From NCBI GenBank assembly GCA_026874595.1, contig CM049313.1, positions 30,500,008-30,564,007 on the forward strand: 64,000 bases of DNA, given 5' to 3'. This document shows positions 34,190 to 47,523 of the stretch, one piece after another (the first letter of the stretch is position 1; every line of letters starts with the position of its first letter). The notes below the pieces were generated by a model. It worked only from the letters and a program-made list of their open reading frames with translations, had not been told where the DNA came from and did no database searches. The stretch comes from Sipunculus nudus (taxonomy: Eukaryota; Annelida; Sipuncula; Golfingiida; Sipunculidae). A program made the position numbers and the translations under genes.

Positions 34190-35884
34190 CCACCTAAAAG
34201 TCATCTGAGCTATAGTCGTGGTCCATTGTCCGTCGTCCATCCGTCTGTCTGTCCGTCCGTCCGGATGTTCGTCCGTAAGACTGGCACATTTCGACACCAT
34301 TGGACCTACAAATCTGAAATTCGGCATACAGTTAGATGTCCCCAAAATCTCCTACCATGCCAAAAATTGGGTCAATAGGACTTCGTTCCTTTGAGATATT
34401 AAGGAAATACCTTTTTTTATTAGAAATCGATTTTCACACTTCAGGACTGCCTAATATCAAAACCACTCATCTGGTTTTTCTTCATATTTACCATAAATAT
34501 TCCTCTATATAGTTCCTATATACATGCCAGAAATTAAGTCAGTATTATTTAATTTAAAAAAGTTATGGGCCCAGACATAATGGACTTTGTAAAAAAATCA
34601 GGAAAGATATTTGGTCACTTAAGACCAAAAGTGTTAAAGGTAGGGACTTTTTTTTCAGTAATACAACTTTAATTAATCAAAATTTAATTGTATACAAAAA
34701 ATTAGATCAAAATCTGTTAAATTTTTTTTAATTTTGGCAAAAATATAAAATTGGTACTTTAAATTTTGCCCAACTTTGGCCACGGCATGTTTTTTTCCTG
34801 GAAGTACTGTGGATTTAATTTTCACAGCATGTGCACATAAGGATTTAATCTGTTAGAATCTGAAATTCGAAAATAAAAGTTGCAAAATTAGGCTTGTAAT
34901 TGAATTTATTTTTGAGGCTCTTGTTGTATTCCCTTACATTGTCAAGCAGTCCACTTTGTTGACTGTAGGTTATTCAGTGCAGCTCTCTCCACTGAGTTGA
35001 GCTTGATCAGGCTGTCTGCAGTTAATACCATACCACAGAGAGCCTTTTTCTCTGGCAACCCCCCCCCCCCCCCCCCCCCCCAACTTTAAGAGATCAGGCT
35101 TGATCAGACTGTCTGCAGTTAATACCATACCACAGAGAGCCTTTCTCTGGCAACCCCCCCCCCCCCCCCCCCCATTCTGTTCACAGACCTGTACTATGAA
35201 CTAGATGAGTCTTAAAATTAACATTTTTTCAGCAACAATCAGTAACAACGGAGACCCCTCCCCCCACCCACCTCTTCAGTACACAGGACTAATAAACAAG
35301 ATGAATCTTATAATTTTAATGTTAAATAAATTCTTTTTGATGATACTTGGACCATTTTGATTGTTTTAAAGAAAAAAAATTCAGGAATTTAATCCTAATA
35401 TTCAAATGTGATAAAATATTAGGATCTAATGTAAGTGCTAACTCACAAGATTTAAGAAGATATAAATACTTTGTAGCATTTCATTCATATCTCTTAAAGT
35501 TGGCGGGGCCTAGGTGTGAATAACACTGTTAACTTAGTATTAAAATTAGGAATATTGGTCAAACTTTGTGGGATTGATTTTAAACTCATATGGCCATATA
35601 TTTAAATTTTGAAAACTTAATTACCTTCACACATTATTTGTTGATGAAATGTTACTTTTATATAACACTTACCGTAGGCCTATTTTGTTCCCTTGGTGCA
35701 TCACTAAATGGTTTTGTTCATGTCCATTATTCTATAATTTACAGAGTTTCATTTTAGCAGGGCCATTTTCTCATAGCTTTTCTAATGATAATATACATGA
35801 AAAACCAAAAGAAATAAAAATATTTTGCAGTTACTAATATTTTCCAGAATTCAGCTGAGCGATGTGACCCATGGGTCCCTTGTT
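34190..35884 (+). repeat. R1 element with slightly decayed 5' end
   Basis: From AAAAGTCATCTGAGCTATAG to CAGCTGAGCGATGTGACCC...CCTTGTT. Within it a roughly 95-bp segment ending in a C run is duplicated in tandem (C runs at 35059-35081 and 35154-35173). Confidence 0.7.
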
Positions 35885-37130
35885 TTAATTTGAAAAATAA
35901 TTGGATTAGAAAAAATTAAGATCTAATTGAAACATATTCTTGCCTCAGGAGAATGGAACATAAACCATCATCTCTCAATTATCATTAAATATATATATAT
36001 ATTAATTGTGAAATTTTTCCTTTAAGCACTGTTGAAATAACTTTCATATGCTGTATTTGTATGGATTTAAGCTATTAAAGTCTGAAATTTGAAAGCAGCT
36101 TATGTATTCAGATGTGTAATATTGCAGATGAAAAACTTTAAAATATTAAAATAAATTATCAGCTTTGTTTGTCTAACAGTCTGTCTGTCCTTTTTTAAAT
36201 ATTATGTAATTGTGAATGAACTATTTAATCCTGTAAGTATTGTTGAATTAAGTGGAAATCCTATATGTATATACACTATATTAACACAGAGATGTTGTAA
36301 CTCCCATCATTCCAGCCCTCCCCCCCCCCCCACCACCACCACCACCAACACTAAGTCCATGCATCTGGGGACTTATCAAAAGCCAGCCAATGATCATGGT
36401 AATAATATACATCATATGTTCACAAACTGCTCACATGATTCAATTTTGACATTGGAGAATGCATGGTTTGGTCACAAAATATTATTTGCAACAATTTCTT
36501 ACTCATCAATACAAACCAATCATGTCAATCATGATCCCATTTTATATTATTTTCGATTTTTACCTTCTAAGTCAACTTCAGCTGAGCACAGTGACCCATA
36601 TTTATAGCACCATGTCTTGAAGGTTTACATCAAGTCATTGGTTAACAGTGTTCTAGGCTGTTATATAACACCTTCACTCCTAGCCTACTGCTTCTGTGAG
36701 TGTCTGGGTCAGGCTGGGTCAGGCAGTAATTACCAGAGAGCCTTTCGCCTCTCTCTCTTTCCCTTTCTCTCTTTCTCTGGCAGTCTAGCTCTCTTTCTCT
36801 TTATCTTTCTCTTCATCTCTATCTCACCCCTATGCCTCCCTTCCTCCCTCCATCCCATTCTGTTGACAGGTACTATAAACCTGATTTATTAGATATATAT
36901 GTTGATGCAATTAAGAAATGTGAATCAACTGAAATATTCACATATATATGTTATACTCTAAATGTATAGTTACATTTTCAAACCTGGAAAAAAAATGATG
37001 TTATAAAAAAAAAAATTGTAAAAATTGTTCATAATTTCCTGGTTTAGAAGAATGGGAATTAAAATTATTTGCTTTGTTTCTCTAGCTTTCTGCCTGTTTT
37101 AAATATTTAATAATAATGAATAAACTTTTT
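35885..37130 (+). repeat. R1-related internal segments
   Basis: They contain a C run near 36310, a degenerate R1 end near 36578-36600 and a CT-rich tract at 36745-36830. No gene is present; short open frames follow repeat sequence. Confidence 0.5.
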
Positions 37131-39751
37131 AGCTCAGCTGACTATAAGTCATCTGAGCTATAGTCGTGGTCCATTGTCCGTCGTCCGTCCGTCTGTCCGT
37201 CCGTCCGTCCGTCCGTCCGTCCGTAGATGTGGCACGTTTTGAAACCGTAAGACCTAGGAATCCAAAATTCAGCATAATGTTAGATGTCCCCAAGATCTCC
37301 TACCAAGCCAAAAACTGGGTCTTTGCGACTTCATTCCTTTGAGAAATTAAGGAAAAACCTCAATTTTTTATTAAAAACCTATTTTCACACTTTAGGACTG
37401 CCTAATATCAAAACCACTCATCTGTTTTTCCTCATATTTCCTATAAATAATCCTCTATATAAATCCTATGTACATGCCAGAAATTAGGTCTGTATTATTT
37501 AATTTAAAAAAGTTATGGGCCCAAACATAATGCATTTTTTAAATAATCAGGAAAGAAATTTTATCACTTAACACAAAACTTGTTAAAGCTAAGCACTTTT
37601 TTTCCAGTAATATTACTTTTATTAATCAAAATTAAATTGTATACCCAAAATTAGATCAAAATCTTTTAAATTTTTAAAAATATTAGCAAAAATAAAAAAT
37701 TGGTACCTTAAATTTTGCCCAACTTTGACCATGGCACGTTTTTTTGCTGTAACTGCTGTGGATTTAATTTTCACAGCATGTTTTTGTTAGCATTTCAACT
37801 GTTAACACCAAAAATTTGAAACCAGTTGATCAAAAACTGTAGATTTTATTCAAGTTTTCAAGCACCATGTCACATATTGCTAGTGTTATGCAGTTTGCTA
37901 GAGCTCAGCTCCCGAGCTTCAGCTCTAAGTTCCTTAAATTTGGCATACAGTTAGATTTCTCCAAAATCCCCTACCATGCCAAGAATTTGGTCACTAGGAC
38001 TTAATTCCTTCAAGATATCAATGAAAAACTTAATTTTTCCATTAAAAACCCAATGTTACACTTTAAGACTGCCTAATATCAAAACCACTGATCTGACTTT
38101 GATCATATATAAAATACATATTTTTCTATACATTCACTATGCACATGCCAGAAATGATGTCAGTATTGTGTATTTTTTTTAAGTTATGGGCCCAAACATA
38201 ATGCACTTTGTAAAAAATCAAGAAATATATTTACTCCCTTAACAAGGGCATTGCTGAAGCTAGAGATTTTTTTTGTCAGGGATGTAACATTATTTAATCA
38301 AGATTCAATTGAATACCCAAAATTAGTTCTGAATTTTTCAAATTTATAAGTTATTAGTATAAATGTAAAATTAGTACCTTAAATTTTGCCCAACTGTGAC
38401 CATGGCACGTTTGTTTCCCGTGAGCACTGTTGATATAATTTTCATATCTTGCACACATAAGGATTTCAGTTTTTTAGTTTAGAAAGCTGAATGAAATTTG
38501 CCAAATATTGTAGCTTTTATTAATGTTTTTTATGAGACCCTGTCAGACTTTGGCTCTCTTAAGCCCCTCTTGAGTCGCCTGTATGTTGACCTTGTTGACC
38601 TTTCATCAAATTATGCACGCTTGAGGGGAGAATCCAGGCAGCTGATGGCCAGCCACAGTTGATCCAGGTGTTCAACCCAACTCATCTAGTAGTTTTAACC
38701 AACAACATAACAATAAACAATAAATTAATAAATTTTTATTGGTTTTTAATAACAAATTAAAGAAAAATAGAAAAGGAATTTGTTAGTTTATAATAACAGG
38801 AAATTAACTTGCAGTTACTGATGATATAAGAATCTTGTATCGATGGGTAGAATGTCACATATTCCAAATAACACCATGCAGTCACCTATGGCATTTTTCA
38901 GTTAATTTTTAATGATAAAGAAGTAAATCATATTATTCATTACTAATCATTAAGGATTATATGAAGGAAATTAATGATAGACAAAGATGCAGTTGATAAT
39001 ATTAATCTAGATTCCTACTGTGTCTAGTGTGTACATTGATGTGAAATTAGTCCAAAATGAATTTTTTACAGTTATTTTTTAATATAAATAAAAGCCATAA
39101 AACCAGGTACTTATGATCATTATTTAAATGTGTGAATTTTGTATATTCTGGATTCTCAACATCATTGTTTGGTGAAAACTGAATAAATACCAGACGTGGT
39201 GCGAATACTTTGTAATTGTATTTAAATACGAATATGATTATGTACTCCATTATAAAATTTCTTGCATAGAGAATGGGAATTCAGGTAAAAATGAAAGTAT
39301 ATGAATACTCGTGCAAATACTTTCAAAATGTATTCATGAATGCATTCATGAATATATTCTTTTATATTATTTTAATAATCATATCAGTTATATTTCATTT
39401 TAAAAAATCATATGATTCTCTTATTATTTTTAATAAAAATTATATTTGGGACAATATTTGTAATTTTTTTAATAAATAGTTAAACTCTTATATTATATGT
39501 TCTGCTTATAAGTTATATGGCCAAGTCAAAATCTGTGTGACAGTAGTACTCCATTTGTTAATAAAATAAATGAAATCAATCCTCTTCCCTGTCTCCAAAG
39601 GTACTATCAAAATCATACATAAGCTAAACAACAACAACTCATAATACAGCTTATATTTATTACCACACAAAACCAGCATGTGCCTCATTTCTAAATAATA
39701 TTTTTTTATTATATATAACAGCTGAGCTTCGTGACCCATAGGTCCCTTGTT
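37131..39751 (+). mobile_element. R1 element, complete copy, twin of 4743-7359
   Basis: Both ends are intact. Length is 2.62 kb and similarity to the copy at 4743 is high along the whole length. It is inserted after AATAAACTTTTT, the same target position as the R2 copy at 31438. Its body preserves the uninterrupted site GGTTTTT-AATAACAAATT (near 38750) that is split in the first nest. Confidence 0.8.
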
Positions 39752-40945
39752 TTTTCCTGTAAGCACTGATTAATTAAATTTCATATCCTGTACGTATATG
39801 CAAGGGTATTGTAACTCCCACCATCCCCTTCTCCCACCCCACTAAGTCCTTGCTCCTTGGCACAGTGAACAATAGTTCTATTGCTATAGCATAAAATTTA
39901 ATAATTTGAAGAAAATATATACAAAGAGACAGAGGCGTTGTAACTCCCATCATAACCCCCCCCCCCCCCCATCAAGTCCTTCCGCCTGTGGAGTGGGGAC
40001 TTTATAGCAACTGTATACATATCATAAAATAGAAAAAGTTTGTTAAAAAAAATTGGATCTCATTAAAACACATGTGTAAAATGTTGAACTGTCAACAGCC
40101 TGTCAGAAAGGTATCCAATGGAAACGCATGGTCAGATCTTAAAATATTATTTGCAACAATTTCTTCAATCATATAAACCAACCATGGCCTAGATTACCTC
40201 TTTCTCTCAGACTTTATCTACATTTCATAATATCTTAGATTTTAACCTTCCAGTTTAAGTACTGTTGAATGCTCCGTCCCTCTCTCTCTATCTCCTTTTC
40301 TCTCTACATCCAACCCTCCTTGCTGCCCACACTGTTTCCTTCTCCGAACCCCATCCCAGTGTCAGCCTCAGTAAACGAGAACAAGATGAATCAGATATTT
40401 TCATATTTTTATATATTGTATAACTATTTGTTACCTATGTACATGCCAGAAATTATGTCAATATTGTGAAATATGTAGACGTGGTGGGCATCAATATAAT
40501 GTACCTTGTCAAGACCTAAGAGATATCATGTCATACAGTCACAATTCATAAATCCCCTCTTCATTATAGTTAATCATAACATTATATCTGTCAAATTGAA
40601 ATCTTGCAGACTTCCATACACTATAGATCCTTCAACTAATAGCCTTATCATCATTCTGCCACTGCTTAGTGTACTGTTATTGCATTCATATTTGCTCAAA
40701 TATATCCCTATTTTCAACAGCTCCCAAATAAATAAAAAATTAACCACTATATTTACTCCATATTAATCCATCAGTCAGGTTATTTCATACATCATTTACT
40801 CACATATTGCATTATATTCCTTTATAATAGCCTAACATGTCCATGATATTCATAAGGTTTGACGACTAAATATATTATCACAATGGTGATACATTTATAG
40901 TCCAATGACGATCAGCTGAGCGCCGTGACCAATGGGTCTCTTGTT
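39752..40945 (+). repeat. R1 3' segment
   Basis: It carries a C run at about 39956-39970 and ends CAGCTGAGCGCCGTGACCAATGG-type at 40945. Confidence 0.65.
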
Positions 40946-41965
40946 TGTTGACCTCTGACCTTTCCTTGCTGCCAAGCGTCCATTTGTGTGTCTGTTTCCA
41001 CACATAAACCCGCATATCTCGGGAACCGTTTGACCGATCAGGCTAAAAATTTTGCACAAATATAGCCCTTTGATAGCTTTATAACATACACTAAAAATGG
41101 TGGCGCCACCTGCAACCATTTTTGCACAGCATCTATCTGTTCATCTGCCTTGGGATAATATTACTCATATCTCAGCAGTGGTTTGACTTATCCACCTGAA
41201 ATTTTGCAGGTGTATACATCCTGGATAGCTTTCTTGATTTTATGAAAGGTGACCCCACCTACATTCACCTTTACTCTGCAGACATCCAAGCTCATATCTT
41301 GGGAACAGTTTGACCGATTGGGCCAAAATTTTGCATGTGTATAGATCTCATATAACTCTTCATCATAGACAAAACTGGTGGCGCCACCTGCAACCATTTT
41401 TGCACAGCACCCATCTGTTTATCTGCCTTGGGATTAAATCACTCATATCGCAGCAGTGGTTTGACTTATCCCCCCGAAAATTTGCAGGTTTATACATACT
41501 GGACGGGTTATTTGATTTTATCACAGGTGGTGCCACCTACATTCACGTTTACTCTGCAGACATCCAAGCTCATATCTCGGGAACCGTTCGATCGATTGGG
41601 CCAAAATTTTGCATGTGTATAGATCTCACATAGCTCTTCATCATAGATCAAACTGGTGGCACCACCTGCCACCACTTATGCACAGCGTCCATCTGTTCAT
41701 CTGACTTGGGATAAAATCACTCATATCTCAGCAGTGGTTTGACTTATCCACCTGAAATTTTGCAGGTTTATACATCCTGAACAATTTTCTCGATTTTATG
41801 ACAGGTGGCACCACCTACATTCACGTTTCAGCTGCAGAGATCCATGCTAATATACAACACACCTCACTTTATTCCCCTTGCCACTTAATCCCTGCCTCAC
41901 TCCACCTGTCCCACTCTGATTTCTGCAGATACACATAGTTGCTTGTCGACTACCCATATTCTAGT
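40946..41965 (+). repeat. R4-type tandem array
   Basis: Same units as 25735-26990, with perfect GGTGGCGCCACC at 41099 and 41377 and near-matches elsewhere. It ends with GTCGACTACCCATATTCTAG. Confidence 0.75.
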
Positions 41966-42140
41966 TTTAAAATGTCCTAGTCTGAAACTTGCAGGTCCGA
42001 AATGTCCATTTTGCTGAAATCATAATGACTTTAAGATAGATATGCAGGACTTAAAAGGATCAATATTAAATTTTAAAAATAAACCTCCATTCACACTCCC
42101 AAACTTTGCACAGGTTCGCATTAGGCCTGTAGGCCTTGTT

Positions 42141-43315
42141 TTCTTATAAGCACTGTTGAATTAAATTTCATATCCTGTATGTATATGCAAGGGTGTTATA
42201 ACTCCCACCATCCCCTTCTTCACCCAACTGAGTCCTTGTTCCTTGGCACTGTGAACAATAGTTCTATTGCTATAGCATAAGATTTAATAATTAAAGAAAA
42301 TATCTACAGACAGAGGCGTTGTATCTCCTATCATACCCACCCCCCCCCCTTCCCATCAAGTCATTCCACCTGTGGATGGCAACAGTATACATATCATAAA
42401 ATTGAAAAAAAAGGTTCATTAAATAAATAGGATCTCATTAGACAAATGTGTAAACTGTTGAACTGTCAACAGCTTATCAAAAAAGTAACCAATGGAAATG
42501 CATGGTCATATCTCAAAATATTATTTGCATCAATTTCTTCAATCATATCAACCAACCATGGCCTAGATTACCTCTTCCTCTCAAACTTTATCTACATTTA
42601 ATAATATTTTTAGATGTTAACCTTCCAGGAGTTGAAGCACTGTTGAATGCTCTGTCCCCTCCCCCTCTCCTTTTCTCTCTTCATAGTCCTCCTTGCAGCC
42701 CTCACTATACATTTCTCTGAACCCCATCCCAATGTCAGCCTCAGTAAACAAGAACAAGATGAATCAGACATATTCATATTTTTATATTTTGTATAACTAT
42801 TTGTCCATAGGTACCTATTTGCATGCCAAAAATTATGTCAATATTGTGTAATATGTAGACGGGGTGTACCTTGTTAAGACCGAGAGATATCATGTCATAC
42901 AGTCACAAATTCATAAATCCTCTCATCAGCATAATTAATCATAACATTATATCTGTCAAATTTAAATCTTGCAGACTTCCATACACTATAGATCCTTCAA
43001 CAAATAGCCTTATCATCATTCTACCACTGCTTCTAAGTATACTGTCATTGCATTCATATTTGCTAAAAAAATTTCTTTTTTCAACCCCTCCCAAATAAAT
43101 AAAAAATAAACCACTATATTTTACTACATATTAATCAATCAGTCAGGTTATTTCATATATCTTTTTCTCAAATATTACATTATATTCCTTTATAATAGCC
43201 CAACATGTCCATAATATTCATAAGCTTTATTGAATCAATATAGTATCACAATTGTGATACAGTTATAGTATACAGTCCAATCATGCTGAGCCCCGTGACC
43301 CATGGGTCCCTTGTT
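42141..43315 (+). repeat. R1 3' segment
   Basis: It resembles 39752-40945 closely for its whole length, with a C run near 42342, and ends CCCCGTGACCCATGGGTCCC-TTGTT. Confidence 0.65.
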
Positions 43316-44265
43316 TTTCAATTACTTGTACTGCAATGTAGATAAAGTTATATGGCCATATCCAAATGTAAATAATATAAATGACATCAGTCCTCTTCCC
43401 TCATTCCAAGGATATTATCAAAATCTTACATAACTTGAGTTAAACACCAATATATGCGGTTTCTTTTACAGCTTATTTTACCACACAAAACCAGCATTTG
43501 CCTACCTCCTCTTCCAAATCATATTTTGTAAATTTTTTAAAGTTATTAGCATAAATATAAAATCAGTATCTTAAATTATGCCTAACTTTGACCATTGCAC
43601 TTTTTTTTCCTGTAGGTACATTTTATTAAATTTAAACAGCATGTACACATTAGGATTTAATCTGTTAAATTCTGAAATTTGAAAATAAAATTTAAAAAAT
43701 CATGCTAGTTATTTTTTTTCAGGGACTCTATTGTATTCATTTGCACTGTCAAGCTCCAGGCCACCCACTTCTGGTCACTACAACCCTGTTTGGGTACCGT
43801 TATTAGTGATACAACACCAGTCGAGCACCCCTGTTGTCACAGCATTCACTACGCTTAGGCCTTTTGAAATCAGTTCAGCAAATTCAAAATAAAAGGCCTC
43901 ACTCACACCTCCTGTAATTATTGAATAACAGGTAACTCCTTTGTAAAAAGCATGATATTTAACATGACTTAGAGTGGACTTTTTTTCAAATACTTCTGCT
44001 GCAATGTAGATAAAGTTATTAGATCAAGTCAAAACCTCTGTGACAATAGCACTCCTTTTCCAAATGTAAATAATATAAATGACATCAGCCCTCTTCCCTC
44101 TCCAAGGATTTTATCAAAATCTTTACATAATTTGAATTAAGCGCCATCATCCTCATAAATCAGCTTATATTACCACACTAAATCAACATTTGTCTACCCC
44201 TTCTTCCAAATCATATTTATGATCATAAATAACAACTGAGCGCCTTGACCCATGGGTCCCTTGTT
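43316..44265 (+). repeat. R1-related segments with 3' end
   Basis: They end AACTGAGCGCCTTGACCCATGG...TTGTT at 44265. No 5' end was found. Confidence 0.6.
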
Positions 44266-44775
44266 CTATGTGGATTGTAAGTGTAAAGCTATATGGCACC
44301 ATAATTTAGTTGATTAGCATTAATGTTTGTTTTTGTTTTCATCACGTGTAGCACTGTTTCCTCATTTGGTCTATTTGGAGGTACACCACAAAAATCAAAA
44401 ATACAATTTCAGGGACCTTGTGGCTTGTAAGTCAGAGAAAAATTTTAACCCCCTCCTCTTTCAGTATTTTTACAAGAGATAAGCCACTACAGGTGAAAAG
44501 TATGTCATATCATGTGTTTTGCATGCCATTACAGGATTTACATGTACACATATAGTAATACACAAGATATACTGTATTAAATGTTGCTTCATTTCCATAT
44601 GCTAGGATTTTATATAAATATCCCTTTAATCAATTTCAGCTTGGCAATGGGACCCACAGTTCTCTGTTTGTACTGTATACTTTGAACAGTTTGATGGTTA
44701 CAGCTAGTAGGTGAATGTATCCAGTTGTCTTTGCCATTGTTTCCTGTACTATGAAATGTGGTTCTGTGGTTACAG
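44266..44775 (+). other. Intronic sequence before GEN1 exon
   Basis: Mostly unassigned. A decayed R1-like end (GGGACCCACAG...CTGTTTG) lies near 44650-44670. Confidence 0.45.
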
Positions 44776-44862
44776 CTTGTGGATGCCTGTATCACTAATG
44801 ATGGGGATGCCTTCCTGTTTGGAGCCACATGTATATACAAGAACTTCAAAGGAAATGATAAA
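44776..44862 (+). CDS. GEN1: GEN1-like resolvase, second exon in window (catalytic Asp pair)
   Basis: This 29-codon exon is phase 0 at both ends. The acceptor is TGGTTACAG and the donor GTAAGG starts at 44863. The product reads L-V-D-A-C-I-T-N-D-G-D-A-F-L-F-G-A. The N-D-G-D core carries the two aspartates that bind catalytic metal in XPG-family nucleases. It continues in frame from the exon at 1981-2070: glutamate motif first, aspartate motif about 20 residues later, as in the family. A degenerate R1 3' terminus lies about 100 bp upstream and a fresh R1 5' end begins about 180 bp downstream (45041), so the exon is an island in repeats. Confidence 0.9.
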
Positions 44863-45040
44863 GTAAGGTAACATTCATGCAGTATAAGTCAAGTGTCCAC
44901 CTGCCCCATAACAAGGCCCAAGTTTTCACTGTTAGACACATAATTTAAAGGTGTACATTCTTTTACTAGGCATATAAGGTGTGTACAATTGAAATAAAGT
45001 GATCTGTCCTGGAAATATAACAGAATCTGTCAAGATTTTT

Positions 45041-45330
45041 AGCTCAGCTGACAAAAGTCATCTTAGCTATATTCATGCCTTAGCTATTGTCTGTCAGGCA
45101 GGATGTCCATAAACATTGGGCACATTTTGAAACTGTTAGACCTACAAATCCAAAATTGTACTTACAGTTAGATGTCCCTAATTTCTTCTACCAAACCTGA
45201 AACTGGGTCACTGTGACTTTTTCACTTGAGAAATTAAGGATAAACCTCCATTTTTCAATAAAAACCTATTGTTACACTTCATATCTGTCCACTATGATAT
45301 CTGCAGTTTTAAATGTATTCATCTAATACT
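45041..45330 (+). repeat. R1 repeat, 5' fragment
   Basis: It starts AGCTCAGCTGAC and follows the 5' unit for about 290 bp. Confidence 0.65.
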
Positions 45331-45648
45331 TATTAAAAAGGAATTTGGTCTACCTTTGTTCGCAGTGTTCTGTGAAACAGTGTTGTGTATGACACTCTGC
45401 CACACCTCATTATAAAGATTATTGTTCCCGCAATTACATTGCAGATATGAGTAAAAATAATTTTTAATGTTTACATCATTTTGAGAACATACTCTTTTCT
45501 GACTTGAGTGGAGACTACCACCGTTAACAGCCGAACTGCCAGCAAAGACAAGATTGTGTTTGTGGTCACTCCAGTGCATGTGATTAACCCTGCTTTCAGT
45601 GACATATTTAAGCATGTTTGACCTGACATTTGACAAAGGCTCTGACAA
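45319..45648 (-). other. Unassigned 109-codon open frame
   Basis: This ATG-initiated minus-strand frame has no recognised domain and no homology that I know. It contains Q-C-N-C-G-N-N-N but no convincing metal motif. It lies in a non-repeat patch inside a GEN1 intron and could be chance or an old mobile-element piece. Confidence 0.2.
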
Positions 45649-45690
45649 AATGCATGGTCAGTCAATGTGAAAAAACACATCACTCTTGAT

Positions 45691-45894
45691 TTATGAAAAG
45701 AAGGGGTTCAACCAAGGAGGATTAATGATTAAACTAATACTAGGTCCCCATTTCTGGAAAAGGGGTGGGGTTGGGGTGGGTTGGGGTTTTTTCCCGGCCT
45801 CAAAATTGGTCTGATATGATTCAAAAAAGGTTGGGGCTGAGAAGGGGGTACGGACTCCTCTTGGGTCTGCTTCAGCAACTAATGAGGTATGCAT
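45691..45894. repeat. G-rich segment (possible quadruplex) of unknown repeat
   Basis: Five runs of three or four G separated by one or two T occur at 45762-45786. The surrounding segment does not match R1-R4. Confidence 0.45.
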
Positions 45895-46601
45895 AAATTC
45901 GATTTCTTTCTTCAGGAACAGTTTCCTTGCCTTAAAACGTACATATAATTAATCTTTCCTGCCTTCCTCACATCAAACTATTCTTTAAACATCCAACAAT
46001 AGTAACCAGTCAAAGATCATTTAAAACCTGAGTGCCCCAACGTCCAATTCTGGTTTGCAAATGAAAAAATCATCACTGACCAGGTATTCAAGGTCAACAT
46101 ACTGATGTATTAATTTTTTGCTACGAGAACAGTGCCACATTAGAGATGTTAAAAAAAATGTTTCTACATATCTTATAGAGACTGAAATTCTATATTTCTT
46201 TTAATTTGTTTATAAAAAAAAATGACCCAGCATTCCTCCTCTCAGTTAATACATCTCCCCAACCCTGGTAAAAAGCCTGTTATACTGGGTTTATCAGCTA
46301 GTATTTGATGTAACCATTCCTGCATATATTTTCTATGTTCAAGCCAGAAATTAGGTCAATATTGCCTAAATCTTTGGAGAAATAGGCCCAAACATAATTC
46401 ACTTTGTCAAAAATCAAGAAGTATATTTACTCACTAAACATGATATTTTGTTAAGCCAGAGACCTTATTTCAACCAGATATCTATATTCAACTAAGTTTT
46501 AATTGTATACCAGAAATTAGATCAAAATTTTATAAATTGTTTAAGTTGTTAGCATAAATGTAAAATTATTAGCTTACATTTTGCCCAACTTTTACTATGG
46601 C
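45895..46601. other. Unassigned intronic sequence
   Basis: AT-rich, with an R1-like stretch from about 46330. No gene is visible. Confidence 0.4.
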
Positions 46602-47505
46602 AAGCTGACTATAATCACCTGAGCTATAGTCGTGGCCCTTTGTCCATTGGTTGTCCATATGTCTATTAAACTGTCACATTTTCAAACCGTTGGACCTACG
46701 AATCTGAAATTCGGCATACCATAAGATGTCCCCAAAATCTCCTATCATACCAAAAATTGGGTCAGTCAGACTTTGTTCCTTTAAAATATTAAGGAAAACC
46801 TCCATTTCCAATTAAAAACCCATTGTTACACTTCAAAACTGCCTAATATCAAAACCACTAATCAGAAATTGATCATTTTATAAATTTTAATTCTTCTATA
46901 TATTTCCTATGTAACTACTAGAAATTAGTTCAATATTTTATAAATTTTATAAATTCTTGAAGTAATGGGCCCGAACATGGGCCAGACATAATGCACTTAG
47001 TAAAAATTCAGGAAAGTATTTACTCCCGTAACTTGAGAATTGCTGAAGCTAGAGACTTTTTTCCAGGTATGTAACTATATTTAATCAAGATTCAATTGTA
47101 TACCCAAAATAAATCTGAATTTTTCAAATTTTATAAGTTATTAGCATAAATATGAAATCATTACCTTAAATTCTTCCTAGATTCAACCATGGCACATTTT
47201 TTTCTTGTAACTGCTGTGGATTCAATTTTCACAGCATGTTTTCATTAGCATTTCATCTGTTAACATCTGAAATTTGACACCAGTTGATGTTGATCAAAAA
47301 CCAGATTTTATTCAAGTAATCAAGTATTAGATTTTATGCAGTTTGCTAGAGCTCAGCTCCCCAGCTTCCTAGGCCAGCTCTCAGCTCCCAAAATTCGGCA
47401 TACAGTTAGATGTCCCCCAAATCCCCTACCATACCAAAAGTTTGGTCACTAGGACATCATTCCTTATAGATAATATGAAAAAACTTCAATTTGCAATTAG
47501 AATTA
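46602..47505 (+). repeat. R1 repeat, 5' part, cut by element C
   Basis: It starts AGCTGACTATAATCACC and follows the R1 body through the second unit (47395). It stops near 47505, where gag coding sequence begins. Confidence 0.7.
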
Positions 47506-47523
47506 AAAAAGTAGGAAATGCAA

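Larger units (their letters stand above)
31438..42140 (+). mobile_element. Candidate R2 composite, about 10.7 kb, filled with nested R1/R4 copies
   Basis: An R2 5' end (AGCGAACCTGTG) lies at 31438 and an R2 3' end (CACAGGTTCGC...AGGCCTTGTT) at 42140. The outer flanks, AATAAACTTTTT and ATAAGCACTGTTGAATT, fit together as one uninterrupted R1-type sequence, which supports these two ends being partners. The interior is mostly younger insertions. Confidence 0.5.

Noticed and set aside
36212-36607. 131-codon frame with poly-Pro and poly-Thr
   Set aside because: The Pro/Thr run is the translation of the R1 poly-C tract and an adjacent CCA microsatellite.
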